From positions 1-40,833 of the forward strand of contig VBAY01000033.1 in NCBI GenBank assembly GCA_005883085.1: a DNA stretch of 40,833 nucleotides, in the 5' to 3' direction. The first letter of the stretch is position 1; each line of letters opens with the position of its first letter. Under the pieces are notes generated by a model. The model was not told the DNA's origin, did no database searches, and saw only the letters and a list, made by a program, of their open reading frames with translations. A program made the position numbers and the translations under genes. This DNA comes from Candidatus Bathyarchaeota archaeon (GTDB lineage: Archaea > Thermoproteota > Bathyarchaeia > 40CM-2-53-6). Below, in pieces: positions 32,496 through 40,105 of this stretch.

Positions 32496-32687
32496 ATGAG
32501 GTGGGAACTAATACCAAAGCCTCGAAGCATTTTCCTACGCGTCAAATGCCCCAAGTGCGCTAACGAACAGGTAATTTTCGAGCGAACAAGCAACTACGTG
32601 AAATGCACCGTTTGCGATGAGCTTCTAGCTCAACCGAAAGGTGGAAAGGCAGAGATTAGAGGAGAAATATTACAGCCCCTCGCCTAG
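32496..32687 (+). CDS. rps27e: Ribosomal protein S27e
   Basis: Small-subunit zinc-ribbon ribosomal protein of 63 residues: CPKC and CTVC are the zinc ligands, with the PKSxFLRVKCPKCxNEQ motif typical of archaeal S27e. It sits directly after L44e; the L44e-S27e-aIF2a-Nop10 order is a widely conserved archaeal cluster. Confidence 0.95.
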   Translation: MRWELIPKPRSIFLRVKCPKCANEQVIFERTSNYVKCTVCDELLAQPKGGKAEIRGEILQPLA

Positions 32688-32708
32688 AGGGAACTGGGAG
32701 GAAATCGA

Positions 32709-33500
32709 TTGAGCGTCCAGGCTTCACAACCACTAATGCCAGAGGTCGGGGATCTGGTCGTTGCAACTGTAACCAGAGTCGAAGACTACGGTGCATACGT
32801 GAAGCTCGACGAGTTTAGCGGGATCGAAGGTCTTGTCCATATTTCAGAGATCTCAACCACCTGGGTTCGAAACATCAGGGAACACGCGCGACAAGGCCAG
32901 AAGCTAGTTCTGAAAGTCTTACGCGTAAGCTCACAACGGAACCAGATAGATCTCTCCCTCAGAAGAGTTACTGGAAGAGAAAAGTCCGAGAAGATGCTGG
33001 AATGGAAGAAGGAGCGAAAAGCTGAGGCGATCCTGAAGAGTGCCGCTGACAAACTGAAAAAGTCGGTAGATGACGCCGAGGATATTAGAAAGATTCTCCT
33101 AGACAAATTCGGAGGACTCTACTCTCCCCTCGAAGAGGCCTTGGACGAAGGCCCCGAGGTCTTGGTGAAGGGTGGATTGTCATCTGAATGGGCTCAGGCA
33201 ATCGCAGAAGTTACGAAAAGCAAGATCCGGCTTGAAAGGTCGAAAGTCCGAGGAACCGTCTCGATAACCTGCCATAAACCCGGCGGAGTCGAGATAATCA
33301 AGCAAGCTCTGACCAGCGCGAAGAAGATCCGCAAGCCTCGCGGAAGCGAGGTGAAAATCTACTCGATAGGTGCCCCCAAGTACCGGATAGAAGTGCAAGC
33401 TCCCAGCTTCGAAGCGGCCGAGAAAACCCTAAGCCTGGCGATGGAGGAAGCTCTGGGGACCATCAAAAAGGCTGGTGGTGAGGGAAGGAAGCTTGGATGA
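32709..33500 (+). CDS. eif2a: Translation initiation factor aIF2 subunit alpha
   Basis: Part of the aIF2 heterotrimer that brings initiator tRNA to the ribosome. The 263 residues begin with an S1 domain (LMPEVGDLVVATVTRVEDYGAYVKL, GLVHISEIS), then a helical domain and the alpha-beta C-terminal domain ending in MEEALGTIKKAGG. Start is TTG at 32709. It overlaps nop10 by four bases. Confidence 0.94.
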   Translation: MSVQASQPLMPEVGDLVVATVTRVEDYGAYVKLDEFSGIEGLVHISEISTTWVRNIREHARQGQKLVLKVLRVSSQRNQIDLSLRRVTGREKSEKMLEWKKERKAEAILKSAADKLKKSVDDAEDIRKILLDKFGGLYSPLEEALDEGPEVLVKGGLSSEWAQAIAEVTKSKIRLERSKVRGTVSITCHKPGGVEIIKQALTSAKKIRKPRGSEVKIYSIGAPKYRIEVQAPSFEAAEKTLSLAMEEALGTIKKAGGEGRKLG

Positions 33501-33682
33501 AATGGTTGATGAGACGATGCCCGAAATGCTCGAGGTATACTCTGAAGGAAACGTGCCCGGTTTGCGAGTCGCAGACTAAGAGTCCTCACCCGCCAAAGTT
33601 CTCGCCAGACGACAAGTACGCCCAGCAGAGAATGAAAGGGTCGATCACGGTCTCCGAAAGCCTAGAATATCCTATCACGTGA
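33497..33682 (+). CDS. nop10: Ribosome biogenesis protein Nop10
   Basis: Subunit of the H/ACA pseudouridylation RNP. The 61 residues have the paired cysteines CPKC and CPVC in MRRCPKCSRYTLKETCPVC and the HPPKFSPDDKYAQQR segment, which contacts Cbf5. Last gene of the operon; its stop overlaps the convergent aglB stop by eight bases. Confidence 0.93.
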   Translation: MKWLMRRCPKCSRYTLKETCPVCESQTKSPHPPKFSPDDKYAQQRMKGSITVSESLEYPIT

Positions 33683-36227
33683 AAGTCAGGGGCTGGGGCT
33701 TCGTGACTGCGATGTCTAAGAGCTGAGCTGGATCACCTTGCCACCTGGCCCTGACCAGAATGGATTGTTGACCGGTTGGAAGTTGGTTCCAACCGTAAGC
33801 AAAATGGCCGGCCGTCGAGTTGACGTTCGCGATGAAATTCCAATTTAGTCCCTTGCTGTCAGAAGAATATTCCAGAATAACCGGTATCTTGTCTGTAGTT
33901 GTGTCGATCGGTTTGCCAGTTGACGTTGTCAATGTTCCAGTGATATTCGTGCCTCCGCTTGTAGGGGGAACTATCGCAGGTGTGAGCTGGGCCGTAATCG
34001 ACGGCTGGTCAGGATATCTTACCGAATATACAAGAACGTATGAGGAGGAAGAGGCGAAGTCTTGCACGAAGAAGTTTGGAGCCGCAGGTCCCGTATCATT
34101 CGCGTCATTCGGCCGTCCCCCTGGGTAGCTGCTTCGCATCAGTAGACCGAGAACGGTGTTGCTGGTTGGGATTTGAACCGACTGGACCGTTTGGGGGTTT
34201 GGAGAGTAGTTGCTGGTAATTCTTTCGTCAGTCGTCTTGTTCCCAATGGTCACGAGTCGGTGGTAGTTTGATGCTCCGGTTGAGGGATTCGTGATAATCT
34301 GCCGGTAGCTGACCGAGGCAACTCCCATTGGGGTATTGATTGAGGTATTGTTGCCTATCCTGACCATCCAGTACCACTTGCTGTCATCTCCGTATCCGCA
34401 GAAGGCAGGTCCGCTCGAGCCGCAAAGTCCACGATTGTAGCTGATGAAGATCGCCACATGCGTGATTCTCTCCTGTCGCATCAACTGGACAGCAAGCGAC
34501 TCGTTTAGCATGAAACCTGTCGCTATATCCTGTATTGCTGTGGTGTTCCCCGTTCCATTGTCCGAGAGTGTACTTAGCCCCGTATTCACAGTAATCCAGT
34601 AACCATAGTCCCACCATGTGAAGATGACACTTGAGTGTGGCAGATTACTGTTCATCCAGGATAGCGTTTCAAGCCAGTCGGGGATCGCTGCCCGGACGGG
34701 AAGGCTGGCGGAGGCGATAGTGGTCGGTGTGTAAGCTGATTGGACAGCGTTGATGAAAGTGGGAACGACTAAGACGATTATGATGAGCAGGATGCCAAGA
34801 CTGAACTCTCGGCTTACCCTACTGGTGAAGCGTAGCTTGCGCCTGGGAAAGATGACAGCTTGCTGAATAATATCCATAGCAGGCTTGCCCAATTCGACAA
34901 CGGTTATCGCAGCGAGCGTTGACATGACCGGCGCTAAGATCAAAGTTAGCCGGACCAAGCTCGCAGCAAAGTAGAAGCCCGTGACGCCGAAGATTATCAA
35001 CAGAACATCCCCCTCGCGCAGCCGCTGAAAGGCGAAGAAAAAGCCAAAGACCCCCAGAATTATCAGGCTACCGAGTTCGAGGTACAGACTAGCCCAAGTC
35101 GAGGGACGATTCTCGGCCACCGACGCAACTAGCGGAATATTGTTTCGGACGAACGGATTCACAGTAGCGAGGAACTTTCCCTGGAGCAACGATCCGGACA
35201 CTATCTTGGTGCTTACCAAGAAAAAGACTATTCCTGCTGCAGAGATAATTGTAAGACCTGAAATTGTCAGTCTTCCTCTGGTGGAAGGGGCTAGCCTTGC
35301 CAGTTCCATCACGATAAGGAGGCCCATAACTCCAAGCAACGCTATCGTAGTGCTCTCGGTGAGGAATATGTGTCCAAGGAGCGGAATCTCTGTTCCGATG
35401 TAGAGCATGAAGCCTATCGTAGCGCCATACGCCAGGAAGAGACGTGGAGTGTAGCGCCCCAACACCACCAGCGCCAAGGCGAACAACCCGAGCACCTCGG
35501 CCGCGTAACGGAAGCTTCCCCACGAGAACGACATGTAGATCAGGCTCATGCTCGACATCATGCTGTAGATGATCGTGCTCTTCAAACTCCTTCCTGGATT
35601 GACTGCTCGCATGAAAAATAGGAAGGTAAGAATCATTGTCGGGACGCCAACCCCCTCATTCCTGAAGAATCCTAGCTCTGTACGACTGATTAGACTCGAG
35701 CTGAAGGCCGCGAATAGCGCGGCGAACAATCCGGCGCTTTTTCCCCAGAGGTCTTTTGCAAAGAAGTAGGTGGCCAGGACAGCAAAGGCGCCGAGCAAGA
35801 CTGGGCTGTAGACAGCTGCGTCGTAGAGGTTGATGTTAACTCCTATAGATTGAAAGAACTGATAGATCAGAGTGCCCGTGAAACTTGTGCCTGGATAGCT
35901 CGTTATGACTGGGGCACGCCCGAAGGGGAACCACTCGCTAGTATTCACGTAGGTAAACCAGGACTGCCAGCTAGTAGCAGTAATCACCCGCATATCATTG
36001 AAGTTGAAGTAGGGGTCGAACTCTGAAATGTACGCACCCCAGCGAAGAGGGAGCAAACGGACGAGTGAAGCTAGGACGAGCGTTAGGGTGAGAATTGAGT
36101 AATGGAGGAAGGTAGCCCGAGAGACAAGTCCGAGGTTCTTCTTTATCGCTCTGAACCGGGAGGCAATGCTTTCACGTGTCAGGCCTGCTCGAATCTCCCC
36201 GAGAAAACCTTCGGGTTCAATCTCCAA
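33675..36227 (-). CDS. aglB: Dolichyl-phosphooligosaccharide-protein glycosyltransferase (AglB/STT3)
   Basis: Catalytic membrane subunit that transfers a lipid-linked glycan to Asn of NxS/T sequons. The 850 residues start with a cytoplasmic segment, then 13 or so membrane spans with EFDPYFN (69-75, the first DxD-type metal motif), and an external C-terminal domain with the WWDYGYW signature (about 537-543) and DNGTGNTT. Nearby FkbM methyltransferases fit a glycan pathway. Start ATG 36227. Confidence 0.95.
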   Translation of the reverse strand: MEIEPEGFLGEIRAGLTRESIASRFRAIKKNLGLVSRATFLHYSILTLTLVLASLVRLLPLRWGAYISEFDPYFNFNDMRVITATSWQSWFTYVNTSEWFPFGRAPVITSYPGTSFTGTLIYQFFQSIGVNINLYDAAVYSPVLLGAFAVLATYFFAKDLWGKSAGLFAALFAAFSSSLISRTELGFFRNEGVGVPTMILTFLFFMRAVNPGRSLKSTIIYSMMSSMSLIYMSFSWGSFRYAAEVLGLFALALVVLGRYTPRLFLAYGATIGFMLYIGTEIPLLGHIFLTESTTIALLGVMGLLIVMELARLAPSTRGRLTISGLTIISAAGIVFFLVSTKIVSGSLLQGKFLATVNPFVRNNIPLVASVAENRPSTWASLYLELGSLIILGVFGFFFAFQRLREGDVLLIIFGVTGFYFAASLVRLTLILAPVMSTLAAITVVELGKPAMDIIQQAVIFPRRKLRFTSRVSREFSLGILLIIIVLVVPTFINAVQSAYTPTTIASASLPVRAAIPDWLETLSWMNSNLPHSSVIFTWWDYGYWITVNTGLSTLSDNGTGNTTAIQDIATGFMLNESLAVQLMRQERITHVAIFISYNRGLCGSSGPAFCGYGDDSKWYWMVRIGNNTSINTPMGVASVSYRQIITNPSTGASNYHRLVTIGNKTTDERITSNYSPNPQTVQSVQIPTSNTVLGLLMRSSYPGGRPNDANDTGPAAPNFFVQDFASSSSYVLVYSVRYPDQPSITAQLTPAIVPPTSGGTNITGTLTTSTGKPIDTTTDKIPVILEYSSDSKGLNWNFIANVNSTAGHFAYGWNQLPTGQQSILVRARWQGDPAQLLDIAVTKPQPLTFT

Positions 36228-36379
36228 TTCTGGGTTAGCACTCTCTTCCAGGGTCTTCTTAATCGCGAGGGAAAGCTCCTGAGTTTGCCGTTAATATTCT
36301 TGTGGTTAGAGGTACTGAGAAACGTCGAGAGAAAAAAACTAAGCCGACTGCAACACGTCTGCTATTTCCAACCAGATGT

Positions 36380-36816
36380 TCAAGGTGCTTCCACTAAACG
36401 TAACCGGGCGATTATTGGCCTCTTGACGGACCATTGCCTACCTGATAGCATCTTGTCCGTGATCCATCGAGGTAATAAGGGTGAACCCGTTCTCTTGTAT
36501 CGCAATATTCGCCGAAACGTGTCGCCCTCATATGATGTCAGAACGTCACTGGCGGATACGTTCACTGATGCTTGGGTACCAGAGCAGTTGGCACTAGCCA
36601 GAAGCGAGGAGTTGAGATCAAATGAATTATTGAAATTGGTCCCAGTTAGGGCGAAGGTCATTACCCCATTATACTCGCCTCGGAACTGAACGATAGCACA
36701 CCCGGAGATCGACTCAGTGATAATACCGAAGAACAGGGGCCCTGCGCTCTTGACCCAGAACTCTTGGATCTCACAGTCTAGTTATTCAGGGTCATCTTGT
36801 ACACGAAACGAGTCAT
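36380..36816 (-). pseudogene. Broken or frameshifted small gene, possible exported domain
   Basis: In the 670-nt space between aglB and the first FkbM gene, the minus strand reads as protein-like in two frames. ATG 36816 gives MTRFVYKMTLNN and then a stop (36778-36780). The neighbouring frame continues from about 36781 as EIQEFWVKSAGPLFFGII, ESISGCAIVQFRGEYNGVMT and on to NSSLLASANCSGTQASVNVS, then fades to a positively charged tail ending at 36380. One base gained or lost near 36781 would join them to a protein of about 146 residues. Composition (Asn, Ser, Thr, Gly, hydrophobic strands) suggests a beta-rich exported domain. No family recognised. It could be a decayed gene or an assembly indel. 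Confidence 0.35.
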
Positions 36817-36897
36817 GGTCTATCTGCAATATCACAATGTTGGATTGCGCTGCAGGACATGGCTGATCACCAGGCGAAGTCTTCGTTTTTCATGCAC

Positions 36898-37665
36898 CTA
36901 GTTTCGGGCAATAGTCGCAAACAAGTGGCGGGCATCAAGCCATCGGCTCACATATTTTCTCTCTCTAAGATAGTCCTCGAGTGCCACTTTGGTACTTTGG
37001 TCGTCTACCTCTATCACCCACCTGAGAATCCTTCCGGCCCGTATGCTCATCTCAGCACCCTTGATCACTTTCCACTCTGCACCCTCTACGTCCACCTTCG
37101 CGAGGTCCACTGTTTCATTTACTATTGAGTCTAGCTTGATTGTCCGAACAGGTAGTTGCTGGGTTCCCCCCTTCTTCATGATTGAATGTTCGCCCCTTTT
37201 CCTCTGAAGGTGCAGTATGGCCGTTCCATCCGTGTCTGAGACAGCCTCGTTCCGTGCAATAACATTGCGGAGCCTGCCAGCGGCGATAGTGGACTTCAGC
37301 ATTGCCAAATTTTGGGGATGAGGTTCGAAAGCAAGTATGGTTTCAAAATTCTTCGAGAGAATCGCAGTGTAGTAACCGATGTTAGCACCTATGTCAAGGA
37401 AGATTTTTCCTTTTACGCCAAGAACCGCTTGGGTTAATTCTTTCTCGAATGAGTATCTTGTTCTGACATCTATCCATGTTCTAACGATTTCCGGAAACTT
37501 GAGCTTCTCAAGGTAGTCGCATGTCGAAGCAATGCCTCCTTCGAAGAAGACTCTGTAACTCTCCATCCTGCCGAGGAGTAATCTAGATATTCTTCTAAGG
37601 GCTAGGTAGGGCATTACGAGAATCACAAAGGCGATGTTGAGTCTCATTTCCAACTCCCAGTCCAA
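36898..37665 (-). CDS. FkbM-family methyltransferase
   Basis: A 255-residue SAM-dependent methyltransferase. After a membrane-like hydrophobic N-terminus (about 8-32) it has SAM motif I FLDIGANIGYYTAIL (89-103), AFEPHPQNLAMLKS and the FkbM signature DLAKVDVEGAEWKVIKGA. FkbM enzymes methylate sugars or other hydroxyl groups; here the nearby aglB suggests a role in glycan trimming or decoration. It stands 130 nt from the downstream membrane gene, same strand. Confidence 0.88.
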   Translation of the reverse strand: MDWELEMRLNIAFVILVMPYLALRRISRLLLGRMESYRVFFEGGIASTCDYLEKLKFPEIVRTWIDVRTRYSFEKELTQAVLGVKGKIFLDIGANIGYYTAILSKNFETILAFEPHPQNLAMLKSTIAAGRLRNVIARNEAVSDTDGTAILHLQRKRGEHSIMKKGGTQQLPVRTIKLDSIVNETVDLAKVDVEGAEWKVIKGAEMSIRAGRILRWVIEVDDQSTKVALEDYLRERKYVSRWLDARHLFATIARN

Positions 37666-37797
37666 CCTCCACTGCCCTGCACACTAATGGTGGTCCTTCC
37701 GTGTTGGCGAGGAATCCCCGTTTCGGGTCTGGGACTATTATTCTTGTGGCTGGTCTTATCGGGAGGACCCGTGCATGATGACATTCTATGCAACAGG

Positions 37798-38451
37798 CTA
37801 ATCCCGAGAATGCTTTCTCTCAACGAAGGCGTATCCGAGAATAACGCCCCAGATCGTTCCAAAACCTAACACGGCCAAGGTATCCAATCCAGGGACGAAA
37901 TACAGATGATTGAAGACAATCAGCCAGAAGGTCACGAGTAAACCGAAGTAAATGTAATTGTGTTGGTGACCGACCGCTCTCTGAGTATATCTCAAGACTT
38001 GGATAGGCAAACCAATGGGAAACTTCGCCATTGGCGCCAGAACCAAGAATAGCCAACTCACTGGCGCGAGTACTATCAGCCAGTTAATGCTGGCATTCCA
38101 CGGCGCTCGGAGCAACTGAAAAGTTCCCATGAACGCGTAGGCGATGAAGAAGGTGAGTCCTAAGACTTGGCTGTACCAGAGGAAGGCGATGTCGATCAAG
38201 GCCAATACTGTTATCCAGAGTCGTCCGCTGTATCTCACCGCGCGTACTATTGGTACATTGATAGCGTACCAGATCAAACCGTAGGGGACATAGGAAAATC
38301 CAGGGTCATACCTGACAATCTTTCGCAGGTTGGATAGGCCCGGGAGAATGTAGAATGTTATGTCTTTGTGAACCGGCCGTCTGAGGATCCAAACAAGCCG
38401 GAAGATAGTTACGAAGATGATTGTGGCTATGATCTCCAGCGTCAATACCAT
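37798..38451 (-). CDS. Multi-span membrane protein of unknown function
   Basis: A 217-residue protein with about six hydrophobic segments (for example MVLTLEIIATIIFVTIFRL, ALIDIAFLWYSQVLGLTFF, WLIVLAPVSWLFLVLAP, and the two spans near the C-terminus) and an amphipathic cytoplasmic loop. No known transporter or enzyme motif is visible. It lies between two FkbM methyltransferases, so a role in glycan or lipid-linked oligosaccharide handling is possible but not shown. Confidence 0.65.
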   Translation of the reverse strand: MVLTLEIIATIIFVTIFRLVWILRRPVHKDITFYILPGLSNLRKIVRYDPGFSYVPYGLIWYAINVPIVRAVRYSGRLWITVLALIDIAFLWYSQVLGLTFFIAYAFMGTFQLLRAPWNASINWLIVLAPVSWLFLVLAPMAKFPIGLPIQVLRYTQRAVGHQHNYIYFGLLVTFWLIVFNHLYFVPGLDTLAVLGFGTIWGVILGYAFVERKHSRD

Positions 38452-38517
38452 TCAGTTGTCCCTAGAGGTGGCGGGAGCTCCGGTGTCTTTAGCCTTTCAA
38501 GTCATGACTTCAAAAGT

Positions 38518-39183
38518 CTAGCTGCACAACAACCAGCTCTGCATCTGATTGAATCTATTCTGTTGTCTGATTTCTTTGATCGTATAATCGTAGGATTCGA
38601 GTAATACTCGGATTCTTCTGACTGACTCTGGGTTATGAGTCTCAATTACAAGCCGTGGTTTTTGTTTTAGAGTTTCCTGAGCCCCCTCAAGTACTGGAAG
38701 TTCATTTCCTTCCGTGTCAATCTTTAGTAAGGATGGTTTGAGCTTAAAGCTGTCAAGCGTACGCATCGGGACGATATCTCCTTTCTTGCCGTTCTGACGC
38801 CCGCCTGCAATCGGCATTTCTCTTTCCGTGTTTGAGATCGCTGCTGCGATCACAATAATGTTGGGAAGCTTGTTCAGTTTGACGTTCGTCCGAAGTATCT
38901 TGTTGGCTGTGGGGTTGGGCTCGAAAGCTATTACTTGGCGGAAACTCCGTGTCGCTCTGAGAGACCAGGTCCCTACGTGAGCTCCAACGTCAACGAAGAG
39001 GTCCCCCTTGAATGGGTGGACTAGAGATCGTAGCCAATCTTCATGAGTCATAGGAAAATTTGTCCCTCGGACGTACCAGACAAATCCATCAGCTCTTCGT
39101 AGGCCGGTGATCCAGTTCGCTCGATATCTCGGACGGACTAGGACACGTATAGCATGTAACGGAGTCCGACGTCTATCTGCCAT
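38518..39183 (-). CDS. FkbM-family methyltransferase (second)
   Basis: A 221-residue SAM methyltransferase: motif I FVDVGAHVGTWSLRA (63-77), VIAFEPNPTANKILRTN, and the FkbM motif SLLKIDTEGNELPVLEGA. It has no N-terminal membrane segment and is clearly different from the first FkbM protein. Start is ATG at 39183. It ends the cluster aglB-FkbM-membrane-FkbM. Confidence 0.88.
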   Translation of the reverse strand: MADRRRTPLHAIRVLVRPRYRANWITGLRRADGFVWYVRGTNFPMTHEDWLRSLVHPFKGDLFVDVGAHVGTWSLRATRSFRQVIAFEPNPTANKILRTNVKLNKLPNIIVIAAAISNTEREMPIAGGRQNGKKGDIVPMRTLDSFKLKPSLLKIDTEGNELPVLEGAQETLKQKPRLVIETHNPESVRRIRVLLESYDYTIKEIRQQNRFNQMQSWLLCS

Positions 39184-39242
39184 GGTATCACGAGCTTCTG
39201 CGCCCTCATTCGTGCAGCCATATGACCGAAAAGGTTGGCTAG

Positions 39243-39500
39243 CTAGCTTGTGTTATGGAGTTTTGTCCCGCAGTTCTTGCAGTACACCGCTTCTGCAGGG
39301 TTGTCAGTATTACATGAGATGCAGATGTTCCGATTGTCGATGGGTCTGGGAATGGTAAACGTTCTGTTCGCTCCAGCGTAAAAATTGAATTTGTCTCCGC
39401 GCTCGCATCTGAACCTTGAAACTTGGTATTGTTGAAATCTCCATTCTCTTTCTGGCGGGCCGGATACTTCGACTCCGCATTTTGGACAGCTTATGCTCAT
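39243..39500 (-). CDS. Small protein with two zinc ribbons
   Basis: About 85 residues from the ATG at 39500 (MSISCPKCGVEV). A first half holds CPKC and a further cysteine (FRCERGDKFNFY), with arginine-rich middle; the C-terminal ribbon is ICISCNTDNPAEAVYCKNCGTKL. The frame also opens at GTG 39515, but a TTAAATAT box at 39533-39541 predicts a transcript start near 39511, which allows only the ATG at 39500. Function unknown. Confidence 0.7.
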   Translation of the reverse strand: MSISCPKCGVEVSGPPEREWRFQQYQVSRFRCERGDKFNFYAGANRTFTIPRPIDNRNICISCNTDNPAEAVYCKNCGTKLHNTS

Positions 39501-39532
39501 AGATTCCCCGAACACTGTTCAGGGTCAAATCT

Positions 39533-39541
39533 GATATTTAA
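39533..39541 (-). promoter_or_regulatory. TATA box of the two-ribbon zinc protein
   Basis: TTAAATATC on the minus strand, centred about 37 nt before the ATG at 39500, predicting a leader of about ten bases. Confidence 0.45.
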
Positions 39542-39802
39542 GATGAGAGACTCACCAGGCTGTCGCGATGCCTTCACGGTGAGACTTCTTCGTCCCACGA
39601 TCCTATTTCTGAATTCTCCAGCTCGGTAACGACCGCATGCATCTTTCCTACCGTCATGCCACCGTCAACGGCAACTTCGAAGACGCCCAGCATGAATGGT
39701 CCGGCTCTTTTCAGCCGAAGCTCTTTGATACCCTCCACCTGGTGCATACCAGATTTAAGACGAGTCTAAAAGACAGTTGCAGAATCGAGCCTCCTAACGT
39801 AA

Positions 39803-39912
39803 TGGCGCCGGGGGTGGGATTTGAACCCACGAGGGCCTAAGGCCCATCGGATCTCCGCAACCAGCAATATGGCTTAGCAATCCGACGCCCTACCAGGCTA
39901 GGCGACCCCGGC
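39803..39912 (-). tRNA. tRNA-Ser(GCT) with anticodon-loop intron and encoded CCA
   Basis: Minus strand, 110 nt including the terminal CCA. The acceptor stem GCCGGGG/CCCCGGC pairs fully, the discriminator is G as in serine tRNAs, the T arm is GTGGG-TTCAAAT-CCCAC, and there is a long variable arm GGGCC-TTA-GGCCC (type II tRNA). The anticodon stem TCGGA/TCCGA encloses TT-GCT-A, an intron of about 22 nt (39853-39874), then A, so the anticodon is GCT (Ser, AGC/AGU). The intron is at the canonical 37/38 site. A TCTAATAAC-type box about 30 nt upstream is the promoter. Confidence 0.93.
39853..39874 (-). other. tRNA intron (canonical position)
   Basis: About 22 nt starting after A37 and ending before the A of position 38. 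It would fold into the bulge-helix-bulge cut by the archaeal splicing endonuclease. Exact ends may move by one base because A bases flank the site. Confidence 0.7.
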
Positions 39913-39937
39913 CAACCAAGCTGAGACAAAATGATCG

Positions 39938-39946
39938 TCTAATAAC
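39938..39946 (-). promoter_or_regulatory. TATA-like box of the tRNA-Ser gene
   Basis: GTTATTAGA on the minus strand, centred about 30 nt before the tRNA 5' end at 39912, the distance expected for archaeal tRNA promoters. Confidence 0.4.
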
Positions 39947-40105
39947 TGTTCAACAACACAATATCACTTTCAAACAGGGCATGACCGCCAGCGAACTTCC
40001 CGCATAGGCAAGAGTTGAAACAAAACTGAAGACCCAACCCCTTCCTCAGGTAAGATCCAGCATGTCAGCCGCAAGGATATCTCGCGAGAGCAGGGAAAGC
40101 GAATA

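Noticed and set aside
36102..36689. Plus-strand open frame of 195 codons between aglB and FkbM
   Set aside because: It overlaps the start of aglB and the protein-like minus-strand frames, and its translation shows no domain, signal or biased composition of a real gene.
39757..39840. Short frame ending in a GVGFEPTRA-like peptide
   Set aside because: This is the well-known antisense translation of the tRNA T arm, not a protein.
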